64,000 bases of DNA, from assembly GCF_014337195.1 (NCBI RefSeq), contig NZ_CP060634.1, forward strand, positions 620,001 to 684,000, read 5' to 3'. Positions within the stretch are counted from its first letter, which is position 1. The number at the start of each line of letters is the position of its first letter. Shown one piece after another: positions 1 to 8,267 of the stretch. The position numbers and the translations under genes are program-made. The DNA is from Qiania dongpingensis (lineage in GTDB: Bacteria; Bacillota; Clostridia; Lachnospirales; Lachnospiraceae). The notes under the pieces were generated by a model. That model was not told the origin of the DNA, searched no databases, and saw only the letters and a program-made list of their open reading frames with translations.

Positions 1-320
1 TCACTTTCAAAGGCGCGGCGGTTCCGCGCGCAGACATGGGCGATCACCGTGCATCCCTTTTCCCGGAAGGCTTCCTCCATATCCAATGCAAACAAGGTGT
101 GTGAATCACCGCATCCAATCGTCGCTCCTTCCGGGACCAGGCTCAGGAGAAGTTTCCTGGCCTCGCTCCTGTTATCAACATAATATGCGTCAAATTCATT
201 TTTCTTTAAATTTTTAACTGCAGTTTCTGCTTTATTCCGGAAATACTCTTTCCGGATTCTCTCCGTATCATTGGAAACCTCTTTCAAAGGCACCAGATAT
301 TTTTTCCAATCCACTGACAT
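1..320 (-). CDS. LUD-domain protein (lactate-utilisation/DUF162 family), 3' end missing
   Basis: The reading frame starts at the ATG at 320 (AAGGAG ribosome site just upstream) and runs off the left edge, so only about 106 N-terminal residues are visible. They contain a segment reading FDAYYVDNRSEARKLLLSLV followed by PEGATIGCGDSHTLF, which is the nucleotide-binding-like start of the LUD domain (LutB/LutC, DUF162). In the family, LUD proteins are linked to lactate oxidation or act as stand-alone proteins of unknown substrate; stand-alone short LUD proteins are common in Clostridia. It is divergent from the DUF4317 gene at 428. The function is not resolved because most of the gene is missing. 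Confidence 0.75.
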   Translation of the reverse strand, partial: MSVDWKKYLVPLKEVSNDTERIRKEYFRNKAETAVKNLKKNEFDAYYVDNRSEARKLLLSLVPEGATIGCGDSHTLFALDMEEAFREKGCTVIAHVCARNRRAFES

Positions 321-352
321 ATTGTCTTCTCCTTTTTCCTCCCTTTGTGCCA

Positions 353-381
353 TTGACAGAACCACACCTGGTAACTAAAAT
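353..381 (+). promoter_or_regulatory. Promoter for the DUF4317 gene
   Basis: TTGACA at 353-358, a 17-base spacer and TAAAAT at 376-381 make a near-consensus vegetative promoter. It points at the ATG at 428 with a leader of about 40 bases. Confidence 0.7.
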
Positions 382-427
382 GAATAAGTAGCCTTAACCA
401 GAGCGCAAGAAAGGAACATGATTACAT

Positions 428-1582
428 ATGAACAAAAAAGAAATCTCTGAAATAAAGAAGCAGTTTACTCCCGGCAACTGTGCCATCACCCGCATATGCG
501 GCTGCTATGTGGATGGTGAAAAAGAAAAGAAATCCGAGATGAGGGAGGCGTTTCTTTCTCTTCCTGAGGAAGAAATGTTCAAATATTTTGAAATTTTCCG
601 AAAAAATCTCTCAGGCACTCTTGGGAAGAATCTCATCAACATGGAATTTCCCCTTTCGGCAGAATCGGAAGGAGGCACCCACGACTTTCTGATGAAGCTG
701 CGGGCGTCCCGTCTCAGCGACGACGCCCTGCTGGATTTATTTTATGATAAGGTTATCGAAAACTATGATTACACAGGCAGTTTTTTAATCCTGCTTATCC
801 ACAACGCCTATGACATTCCCGGAAAGTCCGCCGACGGCCAGGAAATGTTCGATGCCTCCGACGAGGTCTATGAATACCTGATCTGCAGCATATGTCCGGT
901 CAAGCTCTCGAAGCCCGGGCTCTGCTACAACGCAGAGCAGGGAACCATCCAGAACCGGGTGCGGGACTGGCTGGTGGAACTTCCGGACACTGGTTTTTTA
1001 TTTCCGGCATTCAACGAACGGAGCTCCGATATCCACAGCCTACTCTTTTATTCTAAAAACGCGGATGAATTTCAGGCGCGGCTGGTCGAGGAGGTCCTGG
1101 GATGCATTCTTCCCATGCCCGCCAGCAGCCAAAAGGAAACGTTTAACTCCCTGATCGAGGAAACCCTCGGGGATGATTGTAATTATGAATCCGTTAAAAC
1201 CATCCACGAGAAGCTCAGTGAAATGGTGGAAGAAAAAAAAGAAGAGCCGGAGCCTCTCACCCTTGATAAGGCGGAAGTACGCGCTCTTCTGTCCCAAAGC
1301 GGCGCGGCGCCGGAACGCCTGCATGACTTTGATTCCCGTTATGAAGAAGCGGCCGGCTCCCATGCCCCTATTCTGGCGGCAAATGTCATCAATACAAGAA
1401 AATTCGAAATCCGAACGCCCGATGTCATCATCCAGGTCAGCCCGGACCGGGCCGACCTGGTGGAAACCCGCGTCGTCGACGGGCGCCAGTGCCTCGTCAT
1501 CCCCATGGACGAGCATGTGGAGGTCAACGGCATCTGCGTCAGGCCGGGGGCTAAAGATCCAGCCGGCAATGACCCTTTCTGA
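428..1582 (+). CDS. DUF4317 domain-containing protein
   Basis: This 384-residue soluble protein matches the DUF4317 family by its start (MNKKEISEIKKQFTP), the ICGCYVDGEKEKK segment and the full-length organisation; the family is widespread in Lachnospiraceae and has no known biochemical role. No signal peptide or membrane segment is visible, so it should be cytoplasmic. A charged stretch near residues 265-275 (EEKKEEPEP) probably links an N-terminal domain to a C-terminal one ending in DEHVEVNGICVRPG. It has its own promoter at 353-381. Its stop lies only four bases from that of the convergent P-type ATPase gene, with no terminator hairpin between them. Family assignment is confident; function unknown. 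Confidence 0.85.
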   Translation: MNKKEISEIKKQFTPGNCAITRICGCYVDGEKEKKSEMREAFLSLPEEEMFKYFEIFRKNLSGTLGKNLINMEFPLSAESEGGTHDFLMKLRASRLSDDALLDLFYDKVIENYDYTGSFLILLIHNAYDIPGKSADGQEMFDASDEVYEYLICSICPVKLSKPGLCYNAEQGTIQNRVRDWLVELPDTGFLFPAFNERSSDIHSLLFYSKNADEFQARLVEEVLGCILPMPASSQKETFNSLIEETLGDDCNYESVKTIHEKLSEMVEEKKEEPEPLTLDKAEVRALLSQSGAAPERLHDFDSRYEEAAGSHAPILAANVINTRKFEIRTPDVIIQVSPDRADLVETRVVDGRQCLVIPMDEHVEVNGICVRPGAKDPAGNDPF

Positions 1583-1586
1583 GCTA

Positions 1587-4034
1587 TCAATATCTCCGAC
1601 TCTGCCATTTTACCTTCAGTTTTCCGGCCCATTCCCGAAGCTTTCCCAAAGCCGCGGTCAGATACCGGAGAACCGGCTCCGTGGCAATGGAAAACACCAC
1701 AAAGAGCATGATACATTCCATGGACATTCCGGTGATCGCAAACAGATCCGGAAGGAAAATGCTGCACACCAGCAGGCCGGCGATGGATCCAAACCATACG
1801 GCCGTCCGCAGTTTGTTCATGGGCTGGCAGATCTTGAACAGAATCATAAACCCAACGATGGCCAGCAGCATCGTAGCCGCGGTGGAGATATCGTCTGGCT
1901 GAACGCCGAAGGTTTGTCCAAACAGCACCAAAGCCCCCACTGCTATCACATCAGTCAGGCCGGCCGGCAGCGCTTTCAGGAATACGTTGGAAAGGAAATG
2001 ACCCTTTATCATATCCTTGTTGGGCTGCAGAGCCAGGAAAAAGGCCGGGACTCCGATCGTAAACATGCTGATCAGAGAAATCTGAGCCGGCTCCAGCGGA
2101 TACGTGATCATAAACGCAACGGAAAAAATCGACAGCAGAAAAGAAAAAATATTCTTTACCAGGAACAGGCTGGCTGACCGCTGGATATTGTTCACCACCC
2201 GCCGGCCCTCCAGCACGACGGCCGGCATACAGGCGAAGTCTGAATCCAGGAGTACCACCTGAGACGCCTGCACAGCCGCGTCACTTCCCGACGCCATGGC
2301 GACGCTGCAGTCCGCGTCCTTTAACGCCAGCACATCATTGACGCCGTCCCCAGTCATAGCGACGGTCTTTCCCTGACTCTTTAGGGCCTGTACGAACTGC
2401 CTTTTCTGATCCGGCGTGACACGGCCGAATACGGTATACTCCCTCATGGCCTTATCCACATCTTCGTCCGTCTTAAGAGCTGCAGCGTCCACATAGCGGT
2501 CTGCATTCACAATTCCCGCTTCCTTTGCCGCTTCTGCCACAGTCAGCGGATTATCGCCGGATATCACCTTGACCTCCACCCCCTGCTCCGCAAAATAAGC
2601 AAAAGTCTCCGGAGCTTCTTTTCGAATGGGGTTGGCAAGCAGGATATAACCCAAAGGCTCGGCCTTTTCTGTCAGCGGCTTTCCGTCCGGTTTTCCTTCA
2701 TAGGAAGCGAAAACCAGTACCCGGTATCCTTTAGACGCATGACTCTGAATATCTTCCCGGTACTTCTCATAATCCTCTCTCAGAATAAATTCCGGTGCGC
2801 CCAGGACATAAGACACGTCCTCAAAAGCAACGCCGCTGTATTTTACAGATGAAGAAAAGGGAGTGATTCTGACCGGGACAGCGTCTGTCCCCTCTGTAAA
2901 ATAAGCTTTCATCGCCTCCATGGTGATGTTGTCGTCACTCATGCCCCTGACAAAGTCTCCTATCAGTCTCGAAAGCTCCGGCATCGTTTCAGAATCGTAT
3001 CCTTCCGCCGGAATCAGCTTCTTCACGCTCATAGTATTTTCCGTGATCGTGCCGGTCTTATCCACACAGAGCACATTGACCCGGGCCAGTGTCTCAATGC
3101 TCTTCATATCGTGCAGAAGGACTCTGCGCTTCGCCAGACGCATGGAGCTTACAGCCAGAGCCACACTGGTTAGCAGGTACAGCCCTTCCGGAATCATGCC
3201 GATGACCGCCGCCACCATGGACGTAATGCTCCCGCGGAAGGTCTCATGATTGAAATAAAAACCCTGGACGAACAATACGATGCCAATGGGAATCAATGCG
3301 GCCCCGACAAATTTCACCAGCTTGTTCAGGGAGCGCATCATCTCTGACTGCTCTCCCCTCTGCATAGCTTTCGCCTCCAGCGTCAGACCGGAAATATAAG
3401 AATCGGCCCCGACCTTTTCTAATCTTGCATGGCACTGTCCGGATACGATGAAGCTTCCTGATATCAGAGAATCCCCGCGCCGTTTCGTTATCTCATCCGC
3501 CTCGCCGGTCAGAAGCGATTCGTTCACCTGTACCTCTCCCGCGGCCACCACCGCATCGGCGCAGACCTGGTTTCCCGCTTTAAACACCACGATATCATCA
3601 AGCACCAGCTCTTCCGAATCAACCGTCCACGCTTTACCGTCCCGGATCACAGTGGCCTTCGGAGAATTGAGCATATTCATCTTTTCCAGGACCTTTTTGG
3701 CACGAATCTCCTGAATGATCCCGATCAGTGTATTTACGATGATCACCGGCAGGAACGTGAGGTTCCGGAACGAACCCACCACGCAGAGAAGCACCGCCAG
3801 CACGGTAAAAATCAGGTTAAAATAAGTAAACAGATTGCTTAGGATAATCTCCTTTGTAGTCTGGGAAGCAGAATCCACAGCCACGTTGTCCAGCCCATAA
3901 TCCATCCTCTCCATGACCTGGTCCCGGCTCAGCCCGACACGATAATCCGCCGCATAACGGGTAAACGGGGCACGTTCTGCTTCATATGCTGCTTCCTGTT
4001 CTAGTTCCAGCTCTTCCTTGTGTTTCCGCCACAT
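1587..4034 (-). CDS. Cation-translocating P-type ATPase
   Basis: An 815-residue membrane pump that uses ATP to move a cation across the cytoplasmic membrane. The phosphorylation motif DKTGT is at about residue 325, the actuator motif LTGEAD at about 175, and the hinge motif TGDGVNDVLALKDAD near 560. Paired transmembrane segments lie near residues 65-105 and 235-295, with a C-terminal bundle of about six from 630 onward. The absence of an N-terminal CxxC metal domain and of a CPC motif in the membrane argues against a copper or cadmium pump; the layout resembles the CtpE-like calcium or magnesium group, but the ion cannot be read from the sequence. AGGAGG precedes the ATG at 4034, and a TATAAT (4061-4066 on the minus strand) lies upstream. 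It is a single-gene unit convergent with the DUF4317 gene. Confidence 0.85.
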   Translation of the reverse strand: MWRKHKEELELEQEAAYEAERAPFTRYAADYRVGLSRDQVMERMDYGLDNVAVDSASQTTKEIILSNLFTYFNLIFTVLAVLLCVVGSFRNLTFLPVIIVNTLIGIIQEIRAKKVLEKMNMLNSPKATVIRDGKAWTVDSEELVLDDIVVFKAGNQVCADAVVAAGEVQVNESLLTGEADEITKRRGDSLISGSFIVSGQCHARLEKVGADSYISGLTLEAKAMQRGEQSEMMRSLNKLVKFVGAALIPIGIVLFVQGFYFNHETFRGSITSMVAAVIGMIPEGLYLLTSVALAVSSMRLAKRRVLLHDMKSIETLARVNVLCVDKTGTITENTMSVKKLIPAEGYDSETMPELSRLIGDFVRGMSDDNITMEAMKAYFTEGTDAVPVRITPFSSSVKYSGVAFEDVSYVLGAPEFILREDYEKYREDIQSHASKGYRVLVFASYEGKPDGKPLTEKAEPLGYILLANPIRKEAPETFAYFAEQGVEVKVISGDNPLTVAEAAKEAGIVNADRYVDAAALKTDEDVDKAMREYTVFGRVTPDQKRQFVQALKSQGKTVAMTGDGVNDVLALKDADCSVAMASGSDAAVQASQVVLLDSDFACMPAVVLEGRRVVNNIQRSASLFLVKNIFSFLLSIFSVAFMITYPLEPAQISLISMFTIGVPAFFLALQPNKDMIKGHFLSNVFLKALPAGLTDVIAVGALVLFGQTFGVQPDDISTAATMLLAIVGFMILFKICQPMNKLRTAVWFGSIAGLLVCSIFLPDLFAITGMSMECIMLFVVFSIATEPVLRYLTAALGKLREWAGKLKVKWQSRRY

Positions 4035-4125
4035 AGTACGATCCTCCTGTATACGGAGTTATTATACGACGGTCTGTAAAAGACTTCCATAAATAAATTA
4101 TGAATTTTTTCTTAGGAATGAGTAT

Positions 4126-5349
4126 TTATATCTGATAATCATATTGCCCGTCCGGAGCGATTCCATAAAAATCTCCGAAGGATAACGCAAAGATCCTGTC
4201 TTTTTTTTCGGAAATGTCCACCTGATTCTTGATCAGGTACTGGTAAACGCCGGAATAATCCATATTTCCCTGGAGCAGGATACTGTCCAGCTTTCCGTCT
4301 CTTATGACTGCCTTTTTGTAGCTGTGGCTGTCTTCGCAGATTAGGACCTCATCTCCCTCTTCTGCCACGCCTTTTCCCAAAGACAGTGTGGTCACCCCAT
4401 AAAAATTCATAGTGTTCTTCATGGCATACCGGTCCAGATACGGAACCTTCCTGCCGCACATATTATATGCCGCCGTCTGTCCCTGCTTCATGGCATTGGG
4501 CCAGATTCCCGACAATCCGGCCACATCCCCTGCCGCGTAAACGTCAGGACAGCTGGTCCGCATATATTCGTCTACCTTTATGAACCGGTCGGCAGCTACT
4601 TCCCCAGATTCCACACAGGAGATTGCGGAGCGGACGCCCGCCGCCACAATGACCAGATCGCACGAAATCTCCCTTCCGTCATCCAGGATCACTTTCTTTA
4701 TGGCTCCAGTCTGATCCATTACCGTCTCAGACGCCTTCCTGCCTAAAAGGAACTTACAGCCTGCCTCTTCAAACAGTTTCTGGTAGGTCTTTCCCGCCGT
4801 TTCGTCCAGCTGGATTGGCAGAATCCTGTCCGCCATCTCCACGACGGTCACATCCTTCCCCCTCTCCAAAAGGGCATAAGCCGCGTCCAGGCCCACCAGT
4901 CCCGATCCCACGATCAGCACCCGTTCTGCCGTTTCTGCCGCCTTGTCGATCTGCTTTGCATCCTCCAGATGCCGCAGGCCAAAGACATTTCCCGCTTTCC
5001 TGAAATCTCCCACCGGAGGGATAAAGCTGTCCGCGCCGGTAGCGATCAGCAGTCTGTCGTAAGAAATCACCGTATCGTCCTCCAGCTGGACATTACGCGT
5101 TTTCGTCCAGACATGGGCCGCCCGTTTTCCGCTTATCCAGGTGATCTTCTGTTCCTCAAAGAAATCTTCCGGTACAAAGCTCAGGCGGCGTTCATCCCTC
5201 TCATGGCTCAGATATTTGTGGAGCATACATCTGGAATGTACACAGGTATCGGCAGAGATCATCACGATCTCCGCCTCGGGCTCACAGGCCCGGATGGTTT
5301 TTGCGGCTGTGATGCCTGCCGCGCCTGCTCCGATGATCACATGCTTCAC
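4126..5349 (-). CDS. FAD/NAD(P)-dependent oxidoreductase of the CO dehydrogenase module
   Basis: A 407-residue two-dinucleotide-fold flavoprotein. The FAD site is GAGAAG at residues 8-13, the NAD(P) site is GSGLVGLDAAYALL near 148-161, and the second FAD motif is VYAAGDVAG near 271. It resembles NADH oxidases, nitrite reductase large-subunit heads and rubredoxin reductases. Its start overlaps the end of the cooF gene by four bases (ATGA), which implies translational coupling. In known cooS-cooF-oxidoreductase clusters this enzyme is thought to pass electrons from the ferredoxin-like CooF to NAD(P)+. The electron acceptor here is inferred from that context, not from a motif. Confidence 0.85.
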   Translation of the reverse strand: MKHVIIGAGAAGITAAKTIRACEPEAEIVMISADTCVHSRCMLHKYLSHERDERRLSFVPEDFFEEQKITWISGKRAAHVWTKTRNVQLEDDTVISYDRLLIATGADSFIPPVGDFRKAGNVFGLRHLEDAKQIDKAAETAERVLIVGSGLVGLDAAYALLERGKDVTVVEMADRILPIQLDETAGKTYQKLFEEAGCKFLLGRKASETVMDQTGAIKKVILDDGREISCDLVIVAAGVRSAISCVESGEVAADRFIKVDEYMRTSCPDVYAAGDVAGLSGIWPNAMKQGQTAAYNMCGRKVPYLDRYAMKNTMNFYGVTTLSLGKGVAEEGDEVLICEDSHSYKKAVIRDGKLDSILLQGNMDYSGVYQYLIKNQVDISEKKDRIFALSFGDFYGIAPDGQYDYQI

Positions 5350-5798
5350 AGGACCACCTCCTCTACAAAAATAGCGTTCTTAGGACACGCTTTCACACAG
5401 CTCGGCTCCCCGCCGGCATCAATACAAAAATCACATTTGACAACCTTTGTACGGGTAGCCGTATCCGCTTTCAGCACTCCATAAGGGCAGTTCATCACAC
5501 ACATAAAGCAGGAGCCGCATTTTGTCCCGTCATATAGGACATGGCCCGTCGCCGGGTCCTTGGTCAGTGCCCCGCTCATACAGGACATCACACATTCCGG
5601 CTGGTCACAATGCCGGCAGAAGATCGGCCGGTACGTGCCGTCTTCCATTTCTATGATATGGTTCCTGGACTCATTATGGATATCCGTCAAGTCCAGGTCA
5701 TAAACCGTACCCTCATCCGTCCGGTGGGCCTGCATGCAGGCTATACTGCAGCTTTTACAGCCGTCGCATTTCGCCTGATCTATCATGATCCTTTTCAT
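5346..5798 (-). CDS. cooF: CooF-type polyferredoxin (4Fe-4S electron-transfer subunit)
   Basis: A 150-residue HycB/CooF-like protein with four cysteine clusters: CDGCKSCSIAC at residues 11-21, CRHCDQPECVMSC near 62-74, CGSCFMCVMNCP near 94-105, and a final CDFC...CVKACP group near 122-138. This pattern would bind four [4Fe-4S] clusters. It lies 12 bases after cooS and overlaps the downstream flavoprotein by four bases, so it is placed to carry electrons between the two. It is cytoplasmic, with no signal peptide. The symbol follows the neighbourhood and cluster pattern; the partner is inferred. Confidence 0.85.
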   Translation of the reverse strand: MKRIMIDQAKCDGCKSCSIACMQAHRTDEGTVYDLDLTDIHNESRNHIIEMEDGTYRPIFCRHCDQPECVMSCMSGALTKDPATGHVLYDGTKCGSCFMCVMNCPYGVLKADTATRTKVVKCDFCIDAGGEPSCVKACPKNAIFVEEVVL

Positions 5799-5810
5799 AG
5801 CAGAATCCTC

Positions 5811-7694
5811 CTATATATTCAGAGCAGCACGTTTTTCCAGAATGATCTTCTCCAAGATATCTGCACTGTCTGCGGCATCTGAATTGATGATGACACGGCC
5901 TCCGGTCAGTTCCTGCATATCTTCCGTCAGTACCTTGACCGCCACCTTGCTTCCGGTCACAAAGGGAGGAAGCCCCAGGTGAAGAGGGAGCCCCAGAGCC
6001 AATCCGAAAGCTCCGTCAGCCAAAGCCTGCTCTTCCAGCCACTGAGCCGCGGAAAGGACCAGCGGAAGCTGCGGCAGATCTACCCCCAATTCTTCTGCTA
6101 TTTCTGTAGCCACAATTTCCAGACGGCCGATCGCCAGGCAGGGGCCAAAATTCAGCACCGGCGGAATCCCCAGCTTTTCACAGACCGCACGGAGCTTAGG
6201 TCCCGCATACTTCGCCGCATCCGGCGTCATCAATCCGCAGTTCTCAATGCCGCCCGAAGAACATCCTGCTGTTAAAACGATGATATCTTTTGCGATCAGT
6301 TCCTTTGTGAGTTCTACAGTCAGCACGTCATGGCCTCCCGCCGTCAGGTTGGAACAGCCCACCACTCCAGCGATTCCCTTGATATCGCCGGATACGATCA
6401 AGTCGATAAGAGGCTTCCAGCTGTCGCCCAGGAATTTTTTCAGAGACCCTTCACTCACGCCGGTAAGCGTATTATCATTTCCGTGATTCGGAAGCAGGTT
6501 CAGTTTTACGCTGCCGCGGCGTTCCTTATATGCCGCCACGATCTTATCAATGATGACCTCACTCTGTTCTTCTCTTTTGGAAAAGTCGAATTCCATCATC
6601 TCCGCGTTTGCCTTTTTCGCCACGCTGTCCAGGCATATCTGTTTGATCTTCAGCTCGTCACAGATGGGCTCGATACCCGGCAGTGTGCAGTTAAATTCTG
6701 AAAGCACCGCGTCAATGGCTCCTGTGGCAAGTATGGCCTCACTGGTATAATTATTTCCCGCATGTCCGTCGAACACTTCCTCATAATGGCTTCCTCTAAG
6801 CTGAAGATCCTGTCCCACGCAGGTGCATCCCACCAGCTTAAAGCCCTTTGCCCCGGCCGCCCGGGCCTTTGCCACTGCATCCGGCTTAGTCAGACGTTCC
6901 TGCAGATCCACAAAGATCGTATGCTGATGTCCTGTGATCATGATATTTATGTACTCCGGGTCGATCACCCGCAGGCCTACCGGCGCCAAGCGAAGCTCCG
7001 GCTCTCCCAGCAGTACATCGTTGAGCAGGTTCGTCAGAGTCAGTCCGTATACACCGGTGGAAATTCCCAGACGCAGGCAGTCCACCAGCATATCCACAGG
7101 GTCCGAGTTCAGGTTGGTCGAACATTTTACGACTCCTTTGAACACCTCCGATTTTGCGCCTCCCGGCATGATACCCAGCTCTTTCCATCTTTTTACGCGG
7201 GGAGCGTAAGCTACCTTTTCCACCAGATCCATTTTCACATATTCCGGTTTATAGAGATCTGCCAGTACGGCTTCCGCTACCATTTCCGCTCTGACATAGT
7301 CGTCCTTTTCTTCAATTCCAAACATCCTGCAGAGCCGGTCCAGCGCGTGGATCCCTTTCAGCTCTCCCTTCGTCTTTGCCGTATTCAAAAGATTCCGTGC
7401 CGTATTTTCTACGATGTGGATGTAACATCCGGAACCGGCAGCCACCGCGCGCAGAAAATTCCTGGTCACGATCGTATCGGCGCTGGCGCCGCAGATACCT
7501 CTCGGGGACTGAGGCGTGATACGGCAGGGGCCGTTGGCACACAGCCGGCAGCAGACACCCTGAAGCCCGAACCCGCACTTTGTCTTCTGTGTATCCACAC
7601 GGTGGTGGGAAGTCTCCATGGGAAGCCCCTTGATAAACGTCTCCAGCGGCTTATCCGCACTTTTACAGGTATTACATCCAAAACACTGATTCAT
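5811..7694 (-). CDS. cooS: Anaerobic CO dehydrogenase catalytic subunit (CooS-like), active-site variant
   Basis: A 627-residue CooS family protein. I chose the ATG at 7694 because TAGGAGG lies seven bases upstream; a longer frame opens at 7721 without a site. The D and B cluster cysteines are present (C40, C48, C49, C52, C57, C68). Judged against Carboxydothermus CooS-II from memory, all six C-cluster ligands align: H256, C292, C336, C447, C478 and C519. However, the four-histidine proton relay (His93/96/99/102 in CooS-II) is replaced by Y91, I94, N97 and R100, and the catalytic lysine (Lys563) is Q556. The N-terminus adds a CFGCNTC motif at residues 4-10. It is the first structural gene after the Rrf2 regulator. 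CO/CO2 chemistry is the family activity; with these substitutions the true reaction is uncertain. Confidence 0.88.
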   Translation of the reverse strand: MNQCFGCNTCKSADKPLETFIKGLPMETSHHRVDTQKTKCGFGLQGVCCRLCANGPCRITPQSPRGICGASADTIVTRNFLRAVAAGSGCYIHIVENTARNLLNTAKTKGELKGIHALDRLCRMFGIEEKDDYVRAEMVAEAVLADLYKPEYVKMDLVEKVAYAPRVKRWKELGIMPGGAKSEVFKGVVKCSTNLNSDPVDMLVDCLRLGISTGVYGLTLTNLLNDVLLGEPELRLAPVGLRVIDPEYINIMITGHQHTIFVDLQERLTKPDAVAKARAAGAKGFKLVGCTCVGQDLQLRGSHYEEVFDGHAGNNYTSEAILATGAIDAVLSEFNCTLPGIEPICDELKIKQICLDSVAKKANAEMMEFDFSKREEQSEVIIDKIVAAYKERRGSVKLNLLPNHGNDNTLTGVSEGSLKKFLGDSWKPLIDLIVSGDIKGIAGVVGCSNLTAGGHDVLTVELTKELIAKDIIVLTAGCSSGGIENCGLMTPDAAKYAGPKLRAVCEKLGIPPVLNFGPCLAIGRLEIVATEIAEELGVDLPQLPLVLSAAQWLEEQALADGAFGLALGLPLHLGLPPFVTGSKVAVKVLTEDMQELTGGRVIINSDAADSADILEKIILEKRAALNI

Positions 7695-7736
7695 AAGAAT
7701 TCCTCCTATAGTTTTATCCATTTTTTCAGGTGAGCC

Positions 7737-8138
7737 CTATCCTTCCAGAATTTCCATAAGCGATCTGTTCTTAAGCTCCCGGGTAATAATCTCCTGCAGC
7801 CGGCAGAATTCTTTATGCACCATACAGGGGCTCGCTCCCGTATTCTGGGAGCACCGGTGGCCGCGGACCGTACATTCTGTCAGGAACAGTTCCCTGTCCA
7901 CCGCCCGGCATACGTCATACAGTGTGATTTCTCTTAAGTCCTTTTTCAGAGAATATCCTCCGTTACTTCCTCTGTGGCTCCGGATATATCCGGACTTTTC
8001 CAGCTTCCTGGCCAGCTTATAGGCTATGGGCGCGGTGATGTCTTCCCTCCGGCAGATGTCCTGCACACTGACCGTTTCTCCACCGGACAGGGCCCTCAAA
8101 ATCCTGACCGCATAATCACATTCTCTGGTAATTAACAT
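7737..8138 (-). CDS. Rrf2-family transcriptional regulator
   Basis: A 133-residue winged-helix repressor or activator of the Rrf2/IscR type. The N-terminus (MLITRECDYAVRILRAL) and the wing segment SNGGYSLKK are typical. Three cysteines spaced C88-x6-C95-x8-C104, plus C111, lie where IscR and NsrR bind an Fe-S cluster, so sensing of redox state, iron-sulfur status or a small gas is plausible. It is the promoter-proximal gene of the cooS-cooF-oxidoreductase unit, 42 bases ahead of cooS, so it probably regulates itself and the module. A GAGG ribosome site precedes the ATG. Confidence 0.88.
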   Translation of the reverse strand: MLITRECDYAVRILRALSGGETVSVQDICRREDITAPIAYKLARKLEKSGYIRSHRGSNGGYSLKKDLREITLYDVCRAVDRELFLTECTVRGHRCSQNTGASPCMVHKEFCRLQEIITRELKNRSLMEILEG

Positions 8139-8158
8139 GGCAGCACCTCACTGTCTTC

Positions 8159-8187
8159 ACTATACTATACTGTACCATTTTAGTCAA
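8159..8187 (-). promoter_or_regulatory. Promoter of the rrf2-cooS-cooF-oxidoreductase unit, with overlapping short repeat
   Basis: On the minus strand TTGACT (8182-8187), a 17-base spacer and TATAGT (8159-8164) form a strong promoter only about 20 bases ahead of the Rrf2 start codon. The -10 hexamer is part of a doubled ACTATA repeat (8159-8164 and 8164-8169), a likely place for the regulator itself to bind. Confidence 0.7.
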
Positions 8188-8267
8188 GATTTAATTGACA
8201 AAAAATCGACAATATTTTCCCATATCATTCCATCCTTTCTGTCCATATCGTTATTATCCCCGGTTTT

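Noticed and set aside
1173..2177. A 334-codon plus-strand frame after the DUF4317 start
   Set aside because: It lies out of frame inside the DUF4317 gene and then antisense to the P-type ATPase gene; no domain is visible.
6762..7733. A 323-codon plus-strand open frame opposite cooS
   Set aside because: It is antisense to a clear CooS gene, has no ribosome site or recognisable domain, and its composition is a mirror of the codon usage of cooS.
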